Positions 15,055 through 24,001 of a DNA stretch of 49,751 nt are shown one piece after another. Each line of letters starts with the position of its first letter. The stretch's first letter is position 1. The position numbers were made by a program, and so were the translations under genes. The notes beneath the pieces were generated by a model. It saw nothing but the letters and a program-made list of their open reading frames with translations, was not told the origin of the DNA and ran no database searches. The stretch spans positions 1 to 49,751 of the forward strand of contig JAISNN010000015.1 in NCBI GenBank assembly GCA_031276195.1, given 5' to 3'. Origin of the DNA: Clostridiales bacterium. Lineage in GTDB: Bacteria > Bacillota > Clostridia > Christensenellales > JAISNN01.

Positions 15055-15981
15055 ATGAAATTGAAATTTTATCAGACGGAAATCCTAAATCCTTACAGAA
15101 ATCTTGCCTTAGAGAGATATTTTACGGAAAAAATCAAGGACGGCGAATACATAATATATTTTTGGACGAACAAGGACACTATCGTCATCGGGCGGAATCA
15201 ATACGCCTACGACCAATTCAACGAAAAGGAAACACAAAAAGACGGCATAAAAATCGCCAGACGGCTCTCGGGCGGCGGCGCGGTCTATCACGATATAAAT
15301 AATTTGAATTTCAGTTTCGTTATGAACGCGGCGCGTTTCGACAAAAATTCGGGATACGATATTATAATAAGGGCGTTAAAAAGTCTGGGAATCGACGCGG
15401 AAAAAAGCGGACGGAACGATATGACGGCGGACGGCAGAAAGTTTTCGGGAAACGCTTTTTTGAGCAGGGGCGACATTTATTGCCATCACGGCACGATTTT
15501 GATCGATACCGATAAGGAGAGAATGGAAAAATATCTCAACGTGCCGAAGGATAAATTGGCGGGAAAGGGCGTGCAATCCGTCAAGTCGCGCGTCGTCAAC
15601 CTCGCCGAACTCGATAAAGACATCGGTAAGGAGAGCATTATGCACGCCGTTTGGACGGCGGCGGCGGGGTTTTTCGGCGAACCAGCGGAGGTGTTCGGAG
15701 ATGAATATTTCGACGCGGAGGAGTTGGCGGCGGGAGAGCGTTTTTTCTCGGACAAGCGTTATATTTTCGGCGAAAAACTCGCGGGATACGTCCGAAGGAG
15801 CGCGAGAACGGAGATCGGACAGGTGGATTTATATGTGAAAATTATGGAAAATTCCGTCGCGGATATAAAAATCTTTACCGATTCGATGGCTCTGCCCGAT
15901 GTGGAAAGGGCACGGAAAGCCTTGATCGGGACGGACGCGGAGGGGGCGACGCCCGAATACGTTTCGGGACTTTTGGGGTAG
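15055..15981 (+). CDS. lplA: Lipoate-protein ligase A
   Basis: LplA adenylates free lipoate and attaches it to the lipoyl lysine of E2 or GcvH proteins. The 308-residue protein shows RRLSGGGAVYHD (about 75-86), the catalytic-lysine segment GRKFSGNA and CHHGTILID, followed by the C-terminal accessory domain, so it is the two-domain bacterial form. GGGGAG lies about 14 bases before the ATG, a loose spacing. The next gene is dihydrolipoamide dehydrogenase, pointing to a lipoyl enzyme complex, but no E1, E2 or GcvH gene is in the window. Confidence 0.93.
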   Translation: MKLKFYQTEILNPYRNLALERYFTEKIKDGEYIIYFWTNKDTIVIGRNQYAYDQFNEKETQKDGIKIARRLSGGGAVYHDINNLNFSFVMNAARFDKNSGYDIIIRALKSLGIDAEKSGRNDMTADGRKFSGNAFLSRGDIYCHHGTILIDTDKERMEKYLNVPKDKLAGKGVQSVKSRVVNLAELDKDIGKESIMHAVWTAAAGFFGEPAEVFGDEYFDAEELAAGERFFSDKRYIFGEKLAGYVRRSARTEIGQVDLYVKIMENSVADIKIFTDSMALPDVERARKALIGTDAEGATPEYVSGLLG

Positions 15982-16084
15982 AGGCGGTTAGGCGGTTTAA
16001 AGCCGGAAGATTTTTTGCGGAATGAATTTTTTGGCGCGTTGAAAGGTACGGACGTTTTTTTTGAAAGCGGATTTTTTGTTCCGT

Positions 16085-16385
16085 TGAAAAGATAATGTGT
16101 TTTTTGAATGGAAAATTTTTGCCGCGCGGAAAGTACAATAAGCGTTTTTGAATGAAACAGTTCGGTAAAATAAAAGTAAAAAATGTTTTTGAATGAAAAG
16201 TTTTTGCCGCGCCGGGAAGCGCGATAAGAGTTTTCGAATGAAACAATTCGGTAAAATAAAAGTAAAAAAATGTTTTTGAATGAAAAATTTTTTGCCGCGC
16301 CGGGAAGCGCGATAAGCGTTTTCGAATGAAACAATACGGTAAAATAAAAGTAAAAAATGTTTTTGAATGAAAAGTTTATTCCGTT
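16085..16385. repeat. Tandem array, about 3.5 copies of 85 bp (two 42-bp halves)
   Basis: Each 85-bp unit is TTTTGAATGAAAAGTTTTTG + CCGCGCCGGGAAGCGCGATA followed by TTTTCGAATGAAACAATTCG + GTAAAATAAAAGTAAAAAAT. Both halves start TTTTNGAATGAAA, so the array derives from a unit of about 42 bp. No gene is visible in 15982-16460. Confidence 0.88.
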
Positions 16386-16460
16386 TCAAACGCGGTGTCC
16401 GCGGTTTAAAATGCGGCCGCCGTGTAAGCGTTTTTTAAAGGAAATCGTTAAAGGAGAAAT

Positions 16461-18020
16461 ATGAAATTTTTTGATATCGCGGTAATCGGGGGCGGACCCG
16501 GCGGATATACCGCCGCGCTGGCGGCGGCGAAAAACGGCAAAAGCGTCGTGCTGTTCGAGGAAAATTTGATCGGCGGAACTTGCTTAAACGCGGGTTGTAT
16601 TCCAACGAAAGCCGCTTTAAATATGGCGAAAAATTACGCTCACGCAAAATCGGCGAGGGAGGATGGATATATCGTTTCCGAGTCGGATTTTAAGTTTGAC
16701 TTCGTTTCGGCGAACAAGAAGAAGGATGAAAGCGTAGAAAAAATCCGAAACAATCTGACTAAATATTTGGTTCGGTCGGGAATCGAAATCGTCAATCAAA
16801 AGGCGCGCTTAAAGGCGGCGCAAAAGGACGGGCAATTCGCCGAACAAGCCGAAAATCAAACAAGCGCGATACAAAAAAACATTCAAAGTAGCGGCGAGTG
16901 TTCGGCATACAATCAATCGAACGCGATTCAAAAAGATACCCGAAAATATATTACGGTCGAGAGTGCAAGCGGAGAATTTTTCGGCGCGGAATACGTCGTC
17001 GTCGCGTCGGGCGGGAAATGCGCGGAATATCCTATCGAGGGAATCGGCTTGGCGTACTCATCCGATAAGTGGACAAAAGAAATCCGCGGCGCGGGTGATG
17101 GAGATTGCGTCGTCATAATCGGCGGCGGCGTCGTGGGCTTGGAATCGGCGGCGTTTTACGGAATGACGGGCGCGAAAGTCGTGATGATTATGATGGAGGA
17201 AAGACCGCTCGCGGCATACGACAAGGACGTTTCTTTGTCCGCGCAGATGACGCTGAAAAAAAACGGAGCGGTTTTAAAAACTTCATCGGTTGTAAAAAGC
17301 GTCAAAAAAGAGAACGAAAATCTTTATACGGTCGAATTTGAAAGCGGCGGCGAGAGATATTGTATCTCGGGGAAATTTGTCGTCGACGCGTCCGGCAGGC
17401 GGGCGAATCTTGATCTCGGCTTAGACGAAGCGGGCGTTTTATACGACAAAAACGGAATTTTTACCGACGGGAATTTTATGACGAATATTGAAAACGTTTA
17501 CGCCGTCGGCGACGTCGTGAACGGCAATATCCGGCTCGCGCATAAGGCGGCTTTTGACGCGGAACAGGTCGCGCGGCATATTTTAAACGAGGGCGTGAAT
17601 AAAAATCCCGTCGTGCCGATATGTATCTATACCGTTCCCGAAATATCCGCCGCCGGAATGACGACGGAGGATTGCCTCGCGGCTGGCGCGGAATTTTTCA
17701 CGGGGAAGGCGATGATGGGCGCGAACGGAAAGGCGGTCGCTTGCGGTTGTGAACGGGGCTTTTTTAAGGTCATATTCGCCAAAATCGACGATGAAAAAAA
17801 GGCTCTCGCCGGCGTCGGATACACGGAGGAAAAAAGGGATAAGTTCCGTTTGGTCGGCGCGCACATAATCGCCGAAAATTCGTCTGAGATTATCGGGGGG
17901 CTGGCTCGTCTTATCGCGTCCGGCGCGGAAAAAGACGAGATTTTGAATACGCCTTTTCCGCATCCGAGTATTTCGGAGGCGTTTATCGAGGCGGTAAGCA
18001 ATGTGAAAATTCCGCTTTAA
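16461..18020 (+). CDS. lpdA: Dihydrolipoamide dehydrogenase with internal insert
   Basis: The flavoprotein E3 reoxidises dihydrolipoyl groups of 2-oxoacid dehydrogenases or the glycine cleavage system with NAD. The 519-residue protein has the FAD motif GGGPGGYTAALAAAKNG, the redox disulfide GGTCLNAGCIPTKA (CxxxxC), the NAD motif GGGVVGLES and the C-terminal active-site HPSISEAF. There is no N-terminal lipoyl domain. It is about 50 residues longer than usual. Most of the excess is a Gln/Asn/Ser-rich segment at about residues 118-157 holding two related copies of NQ(T/S)(S/N)AIQK. AAGGAG at 16450-16455 sets the start. Linked to lplA. Confidence 0.93.
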   Translation: MKFFDIAVIGGGPGGYTAALAAAKNGKSVVLFEENLIGGTCLNAGCIPTKAALNMAKNYAHAKSAREDGYIVSESDFKFDFVSANKKKDESVEKIRNNLTKYLVRSGIEIVNQKARLKAAQKDGQFAEQAENQTSAIQKNIQSSGECSAYNQSNAIQKDTRKYITVESASGEFFGAEYVVVASGGKCAEYPIEGIGLAYSSDKWTKEIRGAGDGDCVVIIGGGVVGLESAAFYGMTGAKVVMIMMEERPLAAYDKDVSLSAQMTLKKNGAVLKTSSVVKSVKKENENLYTVEFESGGERYCISGKFVVDASGRRANLDLGLDEAGVLYDKNGIFTDGNFMTNIENVYAVGDVVNGNIRLAHKAAFDAEQVARHILNEGVNKNPVVPICIYTVPEISAAGMTTEDCLAAGAEFFTGKAMMGANGKAVACGCERGFFKVIFAKIDDEKKALAGVGYTEEKRDKFRLVGAHIIAENSSEIIGGLARLIASGAEKDEILNTPFPHPSISEAFIEAVSNVKIPL

Positions 18021-18034
18021 CGGTATAGACGCAA

Positions 18035-18275
18035 GCGGAATACTATGTGAGCGCGGGTTTTAACAAAGCATAAAAAATAGAATACTATGCAAAGAAAACG
18101 AAAAGTAGAATACTATGCAAAGCAAAAAAATACACGGTGTCCGCTGTTTTGCGGCTCATTTTACGGCGGATAGGGCAAAAATAGAATACTATGCAAAAAT
18201 AAAACGCTATGAAAAACGAAAAATAGAATACTGCGAAAAACGAATTTTTAAAAAGCGAAGTATTCTAATAAATTA
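18035..18275 (+). repeat. Tandem palindrome half-sites before the DRTGG gene
   Basis: Half-sites related to TAGAATACTATGCAAA occur at about 18041, 18078, 18104, 18183 and 18223 in one orientation, and the opposite half AAGTATTCTAAT closes the block at about 18258. The layout copies that in front of the methionine gamma-lyase-family gene. Confidence 0.82.
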
Positions 18276-18314
18276 TAAAACACATAAATTTTTAGTTTCA
18301 AAGGAGTAAAAAAG

Positions 18315-18668
18315 GTGAAAATCAGTGAAATTGCCGACTTATTAAAAGCCGAGGTTCTCTGTTGTAAGGATAAACTTTCGGACGAAGTTTTTTCCGCGTG
18401 CGCTTCCGATATGATGAGCGACGTTCTTGCGTTCGTAAAAGATCAGGCGGTTTTGGTAACGGGGCTTTGCAATCCGCAGGTCATTAGAACCGCCGAAATG
18501 ATGGATATCAGATGCGTGCTTTTGGTGCGCGATAAGCAGCCCGATTCGGTGATTTTGGAACTTGCGGAGGTGAAAGGAATCGTAGTTTTGCGGTCGCCGC
18601 ATAGGATGTATATCGCTTGCGGATTGCTGTATAAGGCGGGGCTTTGCGGCGGCGAACATTGCGTGTGA
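18315..18668 (+). CDS. DRTGG-domain protein
   Basis: A 117-residue single DRTGG domain. The fold is found in phosphotransacetylase N-terminal regions and in small proteins encoded beside bifurcating [FeFe]-hydrogenase genes in Clostridia, with a suspected ligand-sensing role. Family features seen are the start KISEIADLLKAEVL, DMMSDVLAF, VLVTGLCNPQVIRTAEMMDI and IVVLRSPHRMYIACG. The start is GTG, set by AAAGGAG at 18299-18305. It opens the DRTGG-HATPase-FeS-DRTGG-PHP series. Confidence 0.82.
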   Translation: MKISEIADLLKAEVLCCKDKLSDEVFSACASDMMSDVLAFVKDQAVLVTGLCNPQVIRTAEMMDIRCVLLVRDKQPDSVILELAEVKGIVVLRSPHRMYIACGLLYKAGLCGGEHCV

Positions 18669-19012
18669 ATGAAAAAGTTATATCGTATTATAAGCGGATA
18701 TTTTAAAATCGCGCGGCGCGGTGTTTCAAATTTTGCGGCGCGTAAACGTAAAATATATCGTATTGCGCTGCGAAAAGTGTTTTTACGGCATTGCGCGCAA
18801 GCGAAAAGAACTACTATCGCGGGCGTATTTCAAATTTTGCGGCGCGTGTAAATGAAAAGTTTATCGTATTATAAGCGGATATTTTAAAATCGCGCGGCGC
18901 GGTGTTTCAAATTTTGCGGCGCGTAAACGTAAAATATATCGTATTGCGCTGCAAAAAGTGTTTTTACGGCATTGCGCGCAAGCGAAAAAAACTATCGCGG
19001 GCGTATTTCAAA
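18666..19012. repeat. Tandem duplication, two copies with 181-bp offset
   Basis: The block beginning at the DRTGG stop codon (TGAATGAAAAAGTT) is repeated almost exactly 181 bp later (TAAATGAAAAGTTT), including the ATTATAAGCGGATATTTTAA and GGCGCGTAAACGTAAAATAT strings. It fills the gap to the HATPase gene. Frames through it are open by chance but lack ribosome sites. Confidence 0.92.
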
Positions 19013-19042
19013 TTTCAAAGGCTTTTTTATAGGAGGCATCGT

Positions 19043-19471
19043 ATGAGCGAAGAATGTATCAGATTAGAATTCAACGTTGACCGCGGCAATTTTGCGTCGG
19101 CGGGGTCGGCGAGCGAGGCGGTCAAAACGCAGTTGAAACTGCTCGGAATAAATTCAAAAGACGTGCGGCGCGTCGCCGTGGCGATGTACGAGGGCGAAAT
19201 AAATATGGTAATCCACGCGGACGGCGGAACGGCGGTCGTCGAAATCTATCACGACCGCGTGGAAATCGTTTTGGCGGACAACGGTCCCGGAATCGCCGAT
19301 ATCGATCTCGCGATGAAAGAGGGCTATTCTACCGCGCCCGATGAAATCCGTTCTTTGGGTTTCGGGGCGGGAATGGGGCTTCCGAATATGAAAAAAAATA
19401 CGGACGAAATGCGCGTCGAGTCGGTCGTCGGAACGGGAACGACGATTTATATGACGGTTAAGTTGGGGTGA
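19043..19471 (+). CDS. RsbW-type HATPase / anti-sigma-factor-like ATP-binding protein
   Basis: The 142-residue protein is a standalone GHKL ATPase like the serine kinases RsbW and SpoIIAB. It has the N box YEGEINMVIHA, the G1 box LADNGPGI and the G2 box GFGAGMGLPNMKK, and ends with GTGTTIYMTVKLG. AGGAGG at 19031-19036 fixes the ATG at 19043; a longer open frame upstream is only repeat DNA. In Clostridia this gene lies with DRTGG, Fe-S and PHP genes at hydrogenase loci and may serve redox-linked regulation. The partner is unknown. Its 3' end is duplicated downstream. Confidence 0.88.
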   Translation: MSEECIRLEFNVDRGNFASAGSASEAVKTQLKLLGINSKDVRRVAVAMYEGEINMVIHADGGTAVVEIYHDRVEIVLADNGPGIADIDLAMKEGYSTAPDEIRSLGFGAGMGLPNMKKNTDEMRVESVVGTGTTIYMTVKLG

Positions 19472-19562
19472 AATATATCCGTCGAAACGGGAACATAAGG
19501 CTGCCGAAACGGAAACGACGATTTATATGACGGTTGAGTTAGGGCGAAATATATACGCCGAA
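19434..19562 (+). repeat. 76-bp tandem duplication of the HATPase gene 3' end
   Basis: ACGACGATTTATATGACGGTT at the end of the coding sequence (19440) recurs 76 bp later (19516), followed again by GAGTTAGGGCGAAATATATA. The copied part includes the last ten codons; the stop TGA has become CGA in the copy. Confidence 0.88.
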
Positions 19563-19589
19563 TCGGGTTAAAAATCTATTAATAAAAAA

Positions 19590-19797
19590 ACGGTAAAAAC
19601 GGCGGATCTATACCGCGGAATATGATATATAATATGATATATAATATGTCATAATAAACTACGGGAATAAAAAAGGGAAAGCGGCGTTCGAAACACGCAA
19701 ATAATGTCATACGAAAAAATGAAAAACGGGAAGTAAAAAACGGTAAAAAACGGCGGATCTATACCGCGGAATATGATATACTATATGTCATATGAAT
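19590..19797. repeat. Duplicated AT-rich block before the Fe-S gene
   Basis: AAACGGCGGATCTATACCGC followed by GGAATATGATATA occurs at about 19597 and again at about 19747, each ending in TATGTCATA. CGGCGGATCTATACCGC contains a short inverted repeat (GCGG/CCGC). It may carry promoter elements for the next gene, but no clear -35 is seen. Confidence 0.75.
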
Positions 19798-19830
19798 ATG
19801 CCGCAAAAAAAAGGGAAGGGAGTAAAAAAT

Positions 19831-21087
19831 ATGCGGACGGAAAGAAAATTCGTTACCCTCGACGAGGATAAATGCAAAGGGTGTATAACGTGTATGAAAC
19901 GCTGCCCGACCGAAGCGATAAGGGTTAGGGGAGGAAAGGCGCACATACTGTACGAGCGGTGCATAGCGTGCGGCGAGTGCATACGCGTATGCCCGTATCA
20001 CGCCAAAAAAGCCGTCTATGACGACATAGAAATTATCGAAAAATTCAAATATAAAGTCGCCCTGCCGCCCCCGACGCTCTACGGGCAGTTTAACAATTTG
20101 GACGATATAAATTTAGTTCTCGAAGGGCTTTTGTCTATGGGTTTCGACGATATTTTTGAAACTTCGATCGGCGCGGAACTTGTCAGCGAGGCGACGAGGA
20201 CGGTTATGGCGCGGAACAAAGACCTCAAAAAACCCATAATCAGCACGACCTGTCCGGCGGTAGTGGATCTGATTCTCCTAAAATTCCACGATTTAAAAGA
20301 TAATATTTTGAAACTCTTGCCGCCGCGCGACGTCGCGGCGAAACTTGCGCGCGAAAAAGCCGTTCGGGATACGGGGCTTAGACCGGACGAAATCGGAATT
20401 TTCTTTATTTCGTCTTGCCCCGCGAAGGTCTACGCGCTCAAAAATTCTCTCGGATTGAACGAGGCGGCGGTGGACGGCGTAATTTCTATGAGCGATGTAT
20501 ATTTCCGCCTCATCAACGAAATGCCGAAAATAAAAGAGCCGCGCGAGTTGAGCCGATCGGGTATTACGGGTTTGTCGTGGGCGGTTTCGGGAGGCGAAGC
20601 CGCCGGGATTTTCGGGAATATCTGTTTTGCCGTCGACGGAATGGAAAACGTCGTAAGTATCTTGAAAGAAATCGAGGACGATAAAATTCACGGCGTGGAC
20701 TTTATCGAATTGAACGCGTGCAGCGGAGGCTGTGTGGGCGGCGTTTTGAATATCGAAAATCCTTATATCGCGAAAGCCAAAATCAACGCCCTGAAAAAAT
20801 ATTCGCCCGTGTCGAAAAACAATATCGGCGAAAGCGGAAAAAATATAGAATTTTTTTGTCAGGAACGGGACTATGAGGTCAGCGACGCCTTTAAACTCGA
20901 CGGCGACAGGGCGCAGGCGATGACAAAATTGCGCCAAATTTCGGACGTATATAAAATTCTCGGGCATCTCGACTGCGGAATTTGCGGCGCGCCGAGTTGC
21001 AAAGCGTTCAGCGAGGACGTGGTGTTGAGGGAAAAAAAACTGTCGTCTTGCATAAAATTTCTATTGCCCGATTTGAATAACGAATAA
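19831..21087 (+). CDS. [FeFe]-hydrogenase-like Fe-S protein (Fe_hyd_lg_C domain)
   Basis: The protein has two N-terminal 4Fe-4S clusters (Cys15/18/21/25 and Cys44/47/50/54), a hydrogenase large-subunit C-terminal-like domain and a C-terminal Fe-S motif DCGICGAPSCKAF. The three H-cluster loops are altered: TTCPAVVD in place of TSCCPxW, SSCPAKVYA in place of MPCxxKxxE, and NACSGGCVGGV. It is therefore probably a sensor or electron-transfer relative and not a catalytic hydrogenase. The start is moved to the ATG at 19831 because AAGGGAG lies eight bases upstream; the ATG at 19792 has no ribosome site. The protein is 418 residues. Confidence 0.86.
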   Translation: MRTERKFVTLDEDKCKGCITCMKRCPTEAIRVRGGKAHILYERCIACGECIRVCPYHAKKAVYDDIEIIEKFKYKVALPPPTLYGQFNNLDDINLVLEGLLSMGFDDIFETSIGAELVSEATRTVMARNKDLKKPIISTTCPAVVDLILLKFHDLKDNILKLLPPRDVAAKLAREKAVRDTGLRPDEIGIFFISSCPAKVYALKNSLGLNEAAVDGVISMSDVYFRLINEMPKIKEPRELSRSGITGLSWAVSGGEAAGIFGNICFAVDGMENVVSILKEIEDDKIHGVDFIELNACSGGCVGGVLNIENPYIAKAKINALKKYSPVSKNNIGESGKNIEFFCQERDYEVSDAFKLDGDRAQAMTKLRQISDVYKILGHLDCGICGAPSCKAFSEDVVLREKKLSSCIKFLLPDLNNE

Positions 21088-21091
21088 CGTG

Positions 21092-21482
21092 TGTTATAAA
21101 AATATTTGATATATCGAATTAAAATACATATGGATAAAACGGATATAAAATAATATTTTTTCATAACGAACGCTATAAAAATATTTGATATATTAAATGA
21201 AAATGTTTATGGATAAAACCGACATAAAAAACGTATTTTTACAACAAACGCTATAAAAATATTTAATATATCGAATTAAAATACATATGGATAAAATCGA
21301 CATAAAAAACGTATTTTTATAACGAACGCTATAAAAACATTCGATATATTAAATGAAAATGTTTATGGATAAAACGGATATAAAATAATATATTTTTATA
21401 ACGAACGCTATAAAAACATTTGATATATTAAATTGAAATACATATGGATAAATTAGATAACAAACTATATATAAATAAATTT
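21092..21482. repeat. Tandem array, five copies of 78 bp alternating in two types
   Basis: Copies start AACGCTATAAAAA(T/C)ATT at about 21169, 21247, 21326 and 21403, with a diverged first copy near 21092. Odd and even units differ consistently (GAATTAAAATACATATGG versus AAATGAAAATGTTTATGG), giving a 156-bp higher order. No gene is visible. Confidence 0.88.
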
Positions 21483-21499
21483 TAATCATAGGTAAATAT

Positions 21500-21829
21500 A
21501 TGGATGTTTTGGAATTGACCGCGCTTTTGGAAGCGGAAACGATAAATCTCGGGGAAAACGGGAAAATCAAGACGGGATATTGCGGAGATTTTTTGAGTTT
21601 TGCGATGGGGCGCGCGCCTTCGGACTGCGCGTGGTTTACGGTTATGTCGAACGTCAACGTCGCGGCGGTGGCTCTGCTCGCCGAAGTTTCCGTCGTCGTA
21701 CTCTGCGAGAACGTTTCGCCCGACGAGAATTTGACGGCGCGATGCAAGACGGAGGGGTTGAATATTATAAAAACCCCGCTTTCGGAATATGCGGCGGCGG
21801 TCAAGTTAGGAAACGCTATCGGGATATAA
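21500..21829 (+). CDS. DRTGG-domain protein, second copy
   Basis: A 109-residue DRTGG-family protein with the landmarks ELTALLEAETINLG, GDFLSFAMGRAPSDCAWFTVM, NVNVAAVALLAEVSVVVLCE and IIKTPLSEYAAAVKLG. It is diverged from the protein at 18315 but has the same length and layout. The ribosome site is weak (TAGGT about eight bases upstream). At comparable loci two DRTGG genes flank the Fe-S gene as here. Confidence 0.8.
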   Translation: MDVLELTALLEAETINLGENGKIKTGYCGDFLSFAMGRAPSDCAWFTVMSNVNVAAVALLAEVSVVVLCENVSPDENLTARCKTEGLNIIKTPLSEYAAAVKLGNAIGI

Positions 21830-21935
21830 AAAAATACGATAAGCAAAAAAATGCGATAAGCAAAAAAATACGATAAACAAAAAAATGCGATAAACAAAAA
21901 AATGCGATAAGCAAAAAAGTACGGTAAATAAAGAA
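21827..21935. repeat. 17-bp tandem repeat
   Basis: Six copies of AAAAAAATGCGATAAGC (variants TACGATAAAC) with a 17-bp period lie between the DRTGG stop and the PHP gene. The minus-strand frame through them is a repetitive Phe/Leu artefact. Confidence 0.9.
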
Positions 21936-21968
21936 TATACGCCAATTCAAAAAAAGGGGGGCGGCAAA

Positions 21969-22667
21969 ATGAAATGCTATTATGATTTGCATATACACAG
22001 CGCGTTGTCGCCCTGCGCCGACAACGATATGACCCCTAATAACATTCTCGGTATGGCGGCGGTCAACGGTCTGCATATGATCGCCGTCGCCGATCACAAC
22101 GCCATAAAAAACGTCGAAACTTTTTTGAAGTTGTCCAAAGAATACGGCGTCGAGGTCGTCCCCGCCTTTGAATTACAGACCGCCGAGGATATTCATTTTT
22201 TGTGTCTTTTTCCGAATTTTTCTCTGCTCGAAGAGTTTTACCGTACGCTGGAATTCGTCGATATCAAAAACGACAAGGCGATTTTCGGAGAGCAACTCGT
22301 TATGGACGAGGGCGACAACACCGTCGGGGAGGAGGAGCGGCTTTTGCTTGCGTCGGCGGCGATATATTCTTACCGCGTCGGGGATGCCGTGAAAAAGGCG
22401 GGCGGGATTGCCGTCCCCGCGCACGTCGACAGGGAGGCGAACGGTATGATTTCCATATTGGGAGGTTTTGACGGCGATTACGGCGCGGTCGAATTTTCGC
22501 CGTATGCGGACGCGGCGTTTCGGGAGATTTACGGGGCGGACAAAAAAATTTTGATAAATTCCGATTCGCATACGCTGGGAGATATCAGCGAGGCGGTGAA
22601 TTTTTTGGAATTGAGGGAATGTACGGCGCGGCGCTTGATCGACTATTTGAGAGGGGAATTTAAATAA
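21969..22667 (+). CDS. PHP-domain phosphoesterase
   Basis: The 232-residue protein is a PHP-fold metal-dependent phosphoesterase of the YciV/TrpH type. Metal ligands are visible in DLHIHSALSPCAD (HxH at 8-10), VADHNAIKN, the glutamate of VVPAFELQTAED, PAHVDRE and the terminal NSDSHTLGD. Characterised relatives act on 3',5'-nucleotides or oligoribonucleotides; the substrate here is unknown. It closes the DRTGG-HATPase-FeS-DRTGG series. At most such loci nuoE, nuoF and hydA-type genes come next; here a 1.2-kb repeat array follows. Confidence 0.87.
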   Translation: MKCYYDLHIHSALSPCADNDMTPNNILGMAAVNGLHMIAVADHNAIKNVETFLKLSKEYGVEVVPAFELQTAEDIHFLCLFPNFSLLEEFYRTLEFVDIKNDKAIFGEQLVMDEGDNTVGEEERLLLASAAIYSYRVGDAVKKAGGIAVPAHVDREANGMISILGGFDGDYGAVEFSPYADAAFREIYGADKKILINSDSHTLGDISEAVNFLELRECTARRLIDYLRGEFK

Positions 22668-22704
22668 AAACGCGCCGAAACACTAAAAAATGTATATAAT
22701 TTCT

Positions 22705-23960
22705 TTAATTTTGAACGCTTAAAACATTGAAAAAATATGAATATTTAATCTCTAAAACACCCTAAAAAACACGGATATTTAATACCAAAAACGGCTAAAA
22801 AATAAGCATATTTAAGGCTTAAAACGGCTAAAAACGCGGATATTTAATGTCTAAAATGGCTAAAAAATGAGGATATTTAACGCTTAAAACGGCTAAAAAA
22901 GCGGTTATTTAACGCTTAAAACGGCTAAAAAATGAGGATATTTAACGCCAAAAACGGCTAAAAAAGCGGATATTTAATGTCTAAAACGTCTAAAAAACGC
23001 GGATATTTAACGCCAAAAACGTCTAAAAAAGAGGATATTTAATGCCAAAAACGGCTAAAAAATAAGCATATTTAATGCTTAAAACGGCTAAAAAATGAGG
23101 ATATTTAAGGCACAAAACGGCTAAAAAAGCGGATATTTAACGCTTAAAACGTCTAAAAAATGAGGATATTTAACGCTTAAAACGGCTAAAAAAAGCGGAT
23201 ATTTAATGTCTAAAACTTCTAAAAAATGAGGATATTTAACGCTTAAAACTTCTAAAAAAGCGGATATTTAACGCTTAAAACGCCTAAAAAAAACGGGTAT
23301 TTAACGCCAAAAACGGCTAAAAAAGCGGATATTTAACGCTTAAAACACCCTAAAAAAGCGTATATTTAACGTCTAAAACGTCTAAAAATGAGGATATTTA
23401 ACGCTTAAAACGGCTAAAAACGTGGATATTTAACGCCAAAAACGGCTAAAAAATGAGGATATTTAAGGCACAAAACGGCTAAAAAATGAGGGTATTTAAC
23501 GCCAAAAGCACCTAAAAAACACGGATATTTAATACCAAAAACGGCTAAAAAATAAGCATATTTAATGCTTAAAACGGCTAAAAAATGAGGATATTTAAGG
23601 CACAAAACGGCTAAAAACGCGGATATTTAAGGCACAAAACGGCTAAAAACGCGGATATTTAACGCCAAAAACGTCTAAAAAACACGGGTATTTAACGCTT
23701 AAAACGGCTAAAAAACACGGGTATTTAACGCTTAAAACGGCTAAAAAATGAGGATATTTAACGTTTAAAACGGCTAAAAAATGAGGATGTTTAACGCACA
23801 AAACGGCTAAAAAAAGCGGATATTTAACGCCAAAAACGGCTAAAAAAGCGGATATTTAAGGCTTAAAACGCCTAAAAAACACGGATATTTAATACCAAAA
23901 ACGGCTAAAAAAGCGGATATTTAACGCCAAAAACGGCTAAAAATATACTTTTATTGTCTT
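22705..23960. repeat. Long minisatellite, about 37 copies of 32-34 bp
   Basis: Units of the form GCGGATATTTAACGCTTAAA + ACGGCTAAAAA repeat for about 1.25 kb. Variants at the TTAACGC position (TTAAGGC, TTAATGT, TTAATAC) and the GGCT position (CGTCT, CACCT) are interspersed, and blocks of two to three units recur as groups. There is no spacer of unrelated sequence, so it is not CRISPR. No gene lies in the stretch. Confidence 0.95.
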
Positions 23961-24001
23961 AAAACTTGCCTTAAACGCTGAAAAAATCGGGGATTTTTTA
24001 T

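Noticed and set aside
18669-19040. Small basic proteins in the DRTGG-HATPase gap
   Set aside because: Both frames are copies of the same 181-bp duplicated block and lack ribosome sites; the real HATPase start is at 19043 after AGGAGG.
22705-23960. CRISPR array
   Set aside because: Units are contiguous, degenerate 32-34 bp repeats without unique spacers, and no cas genes are present in the window.
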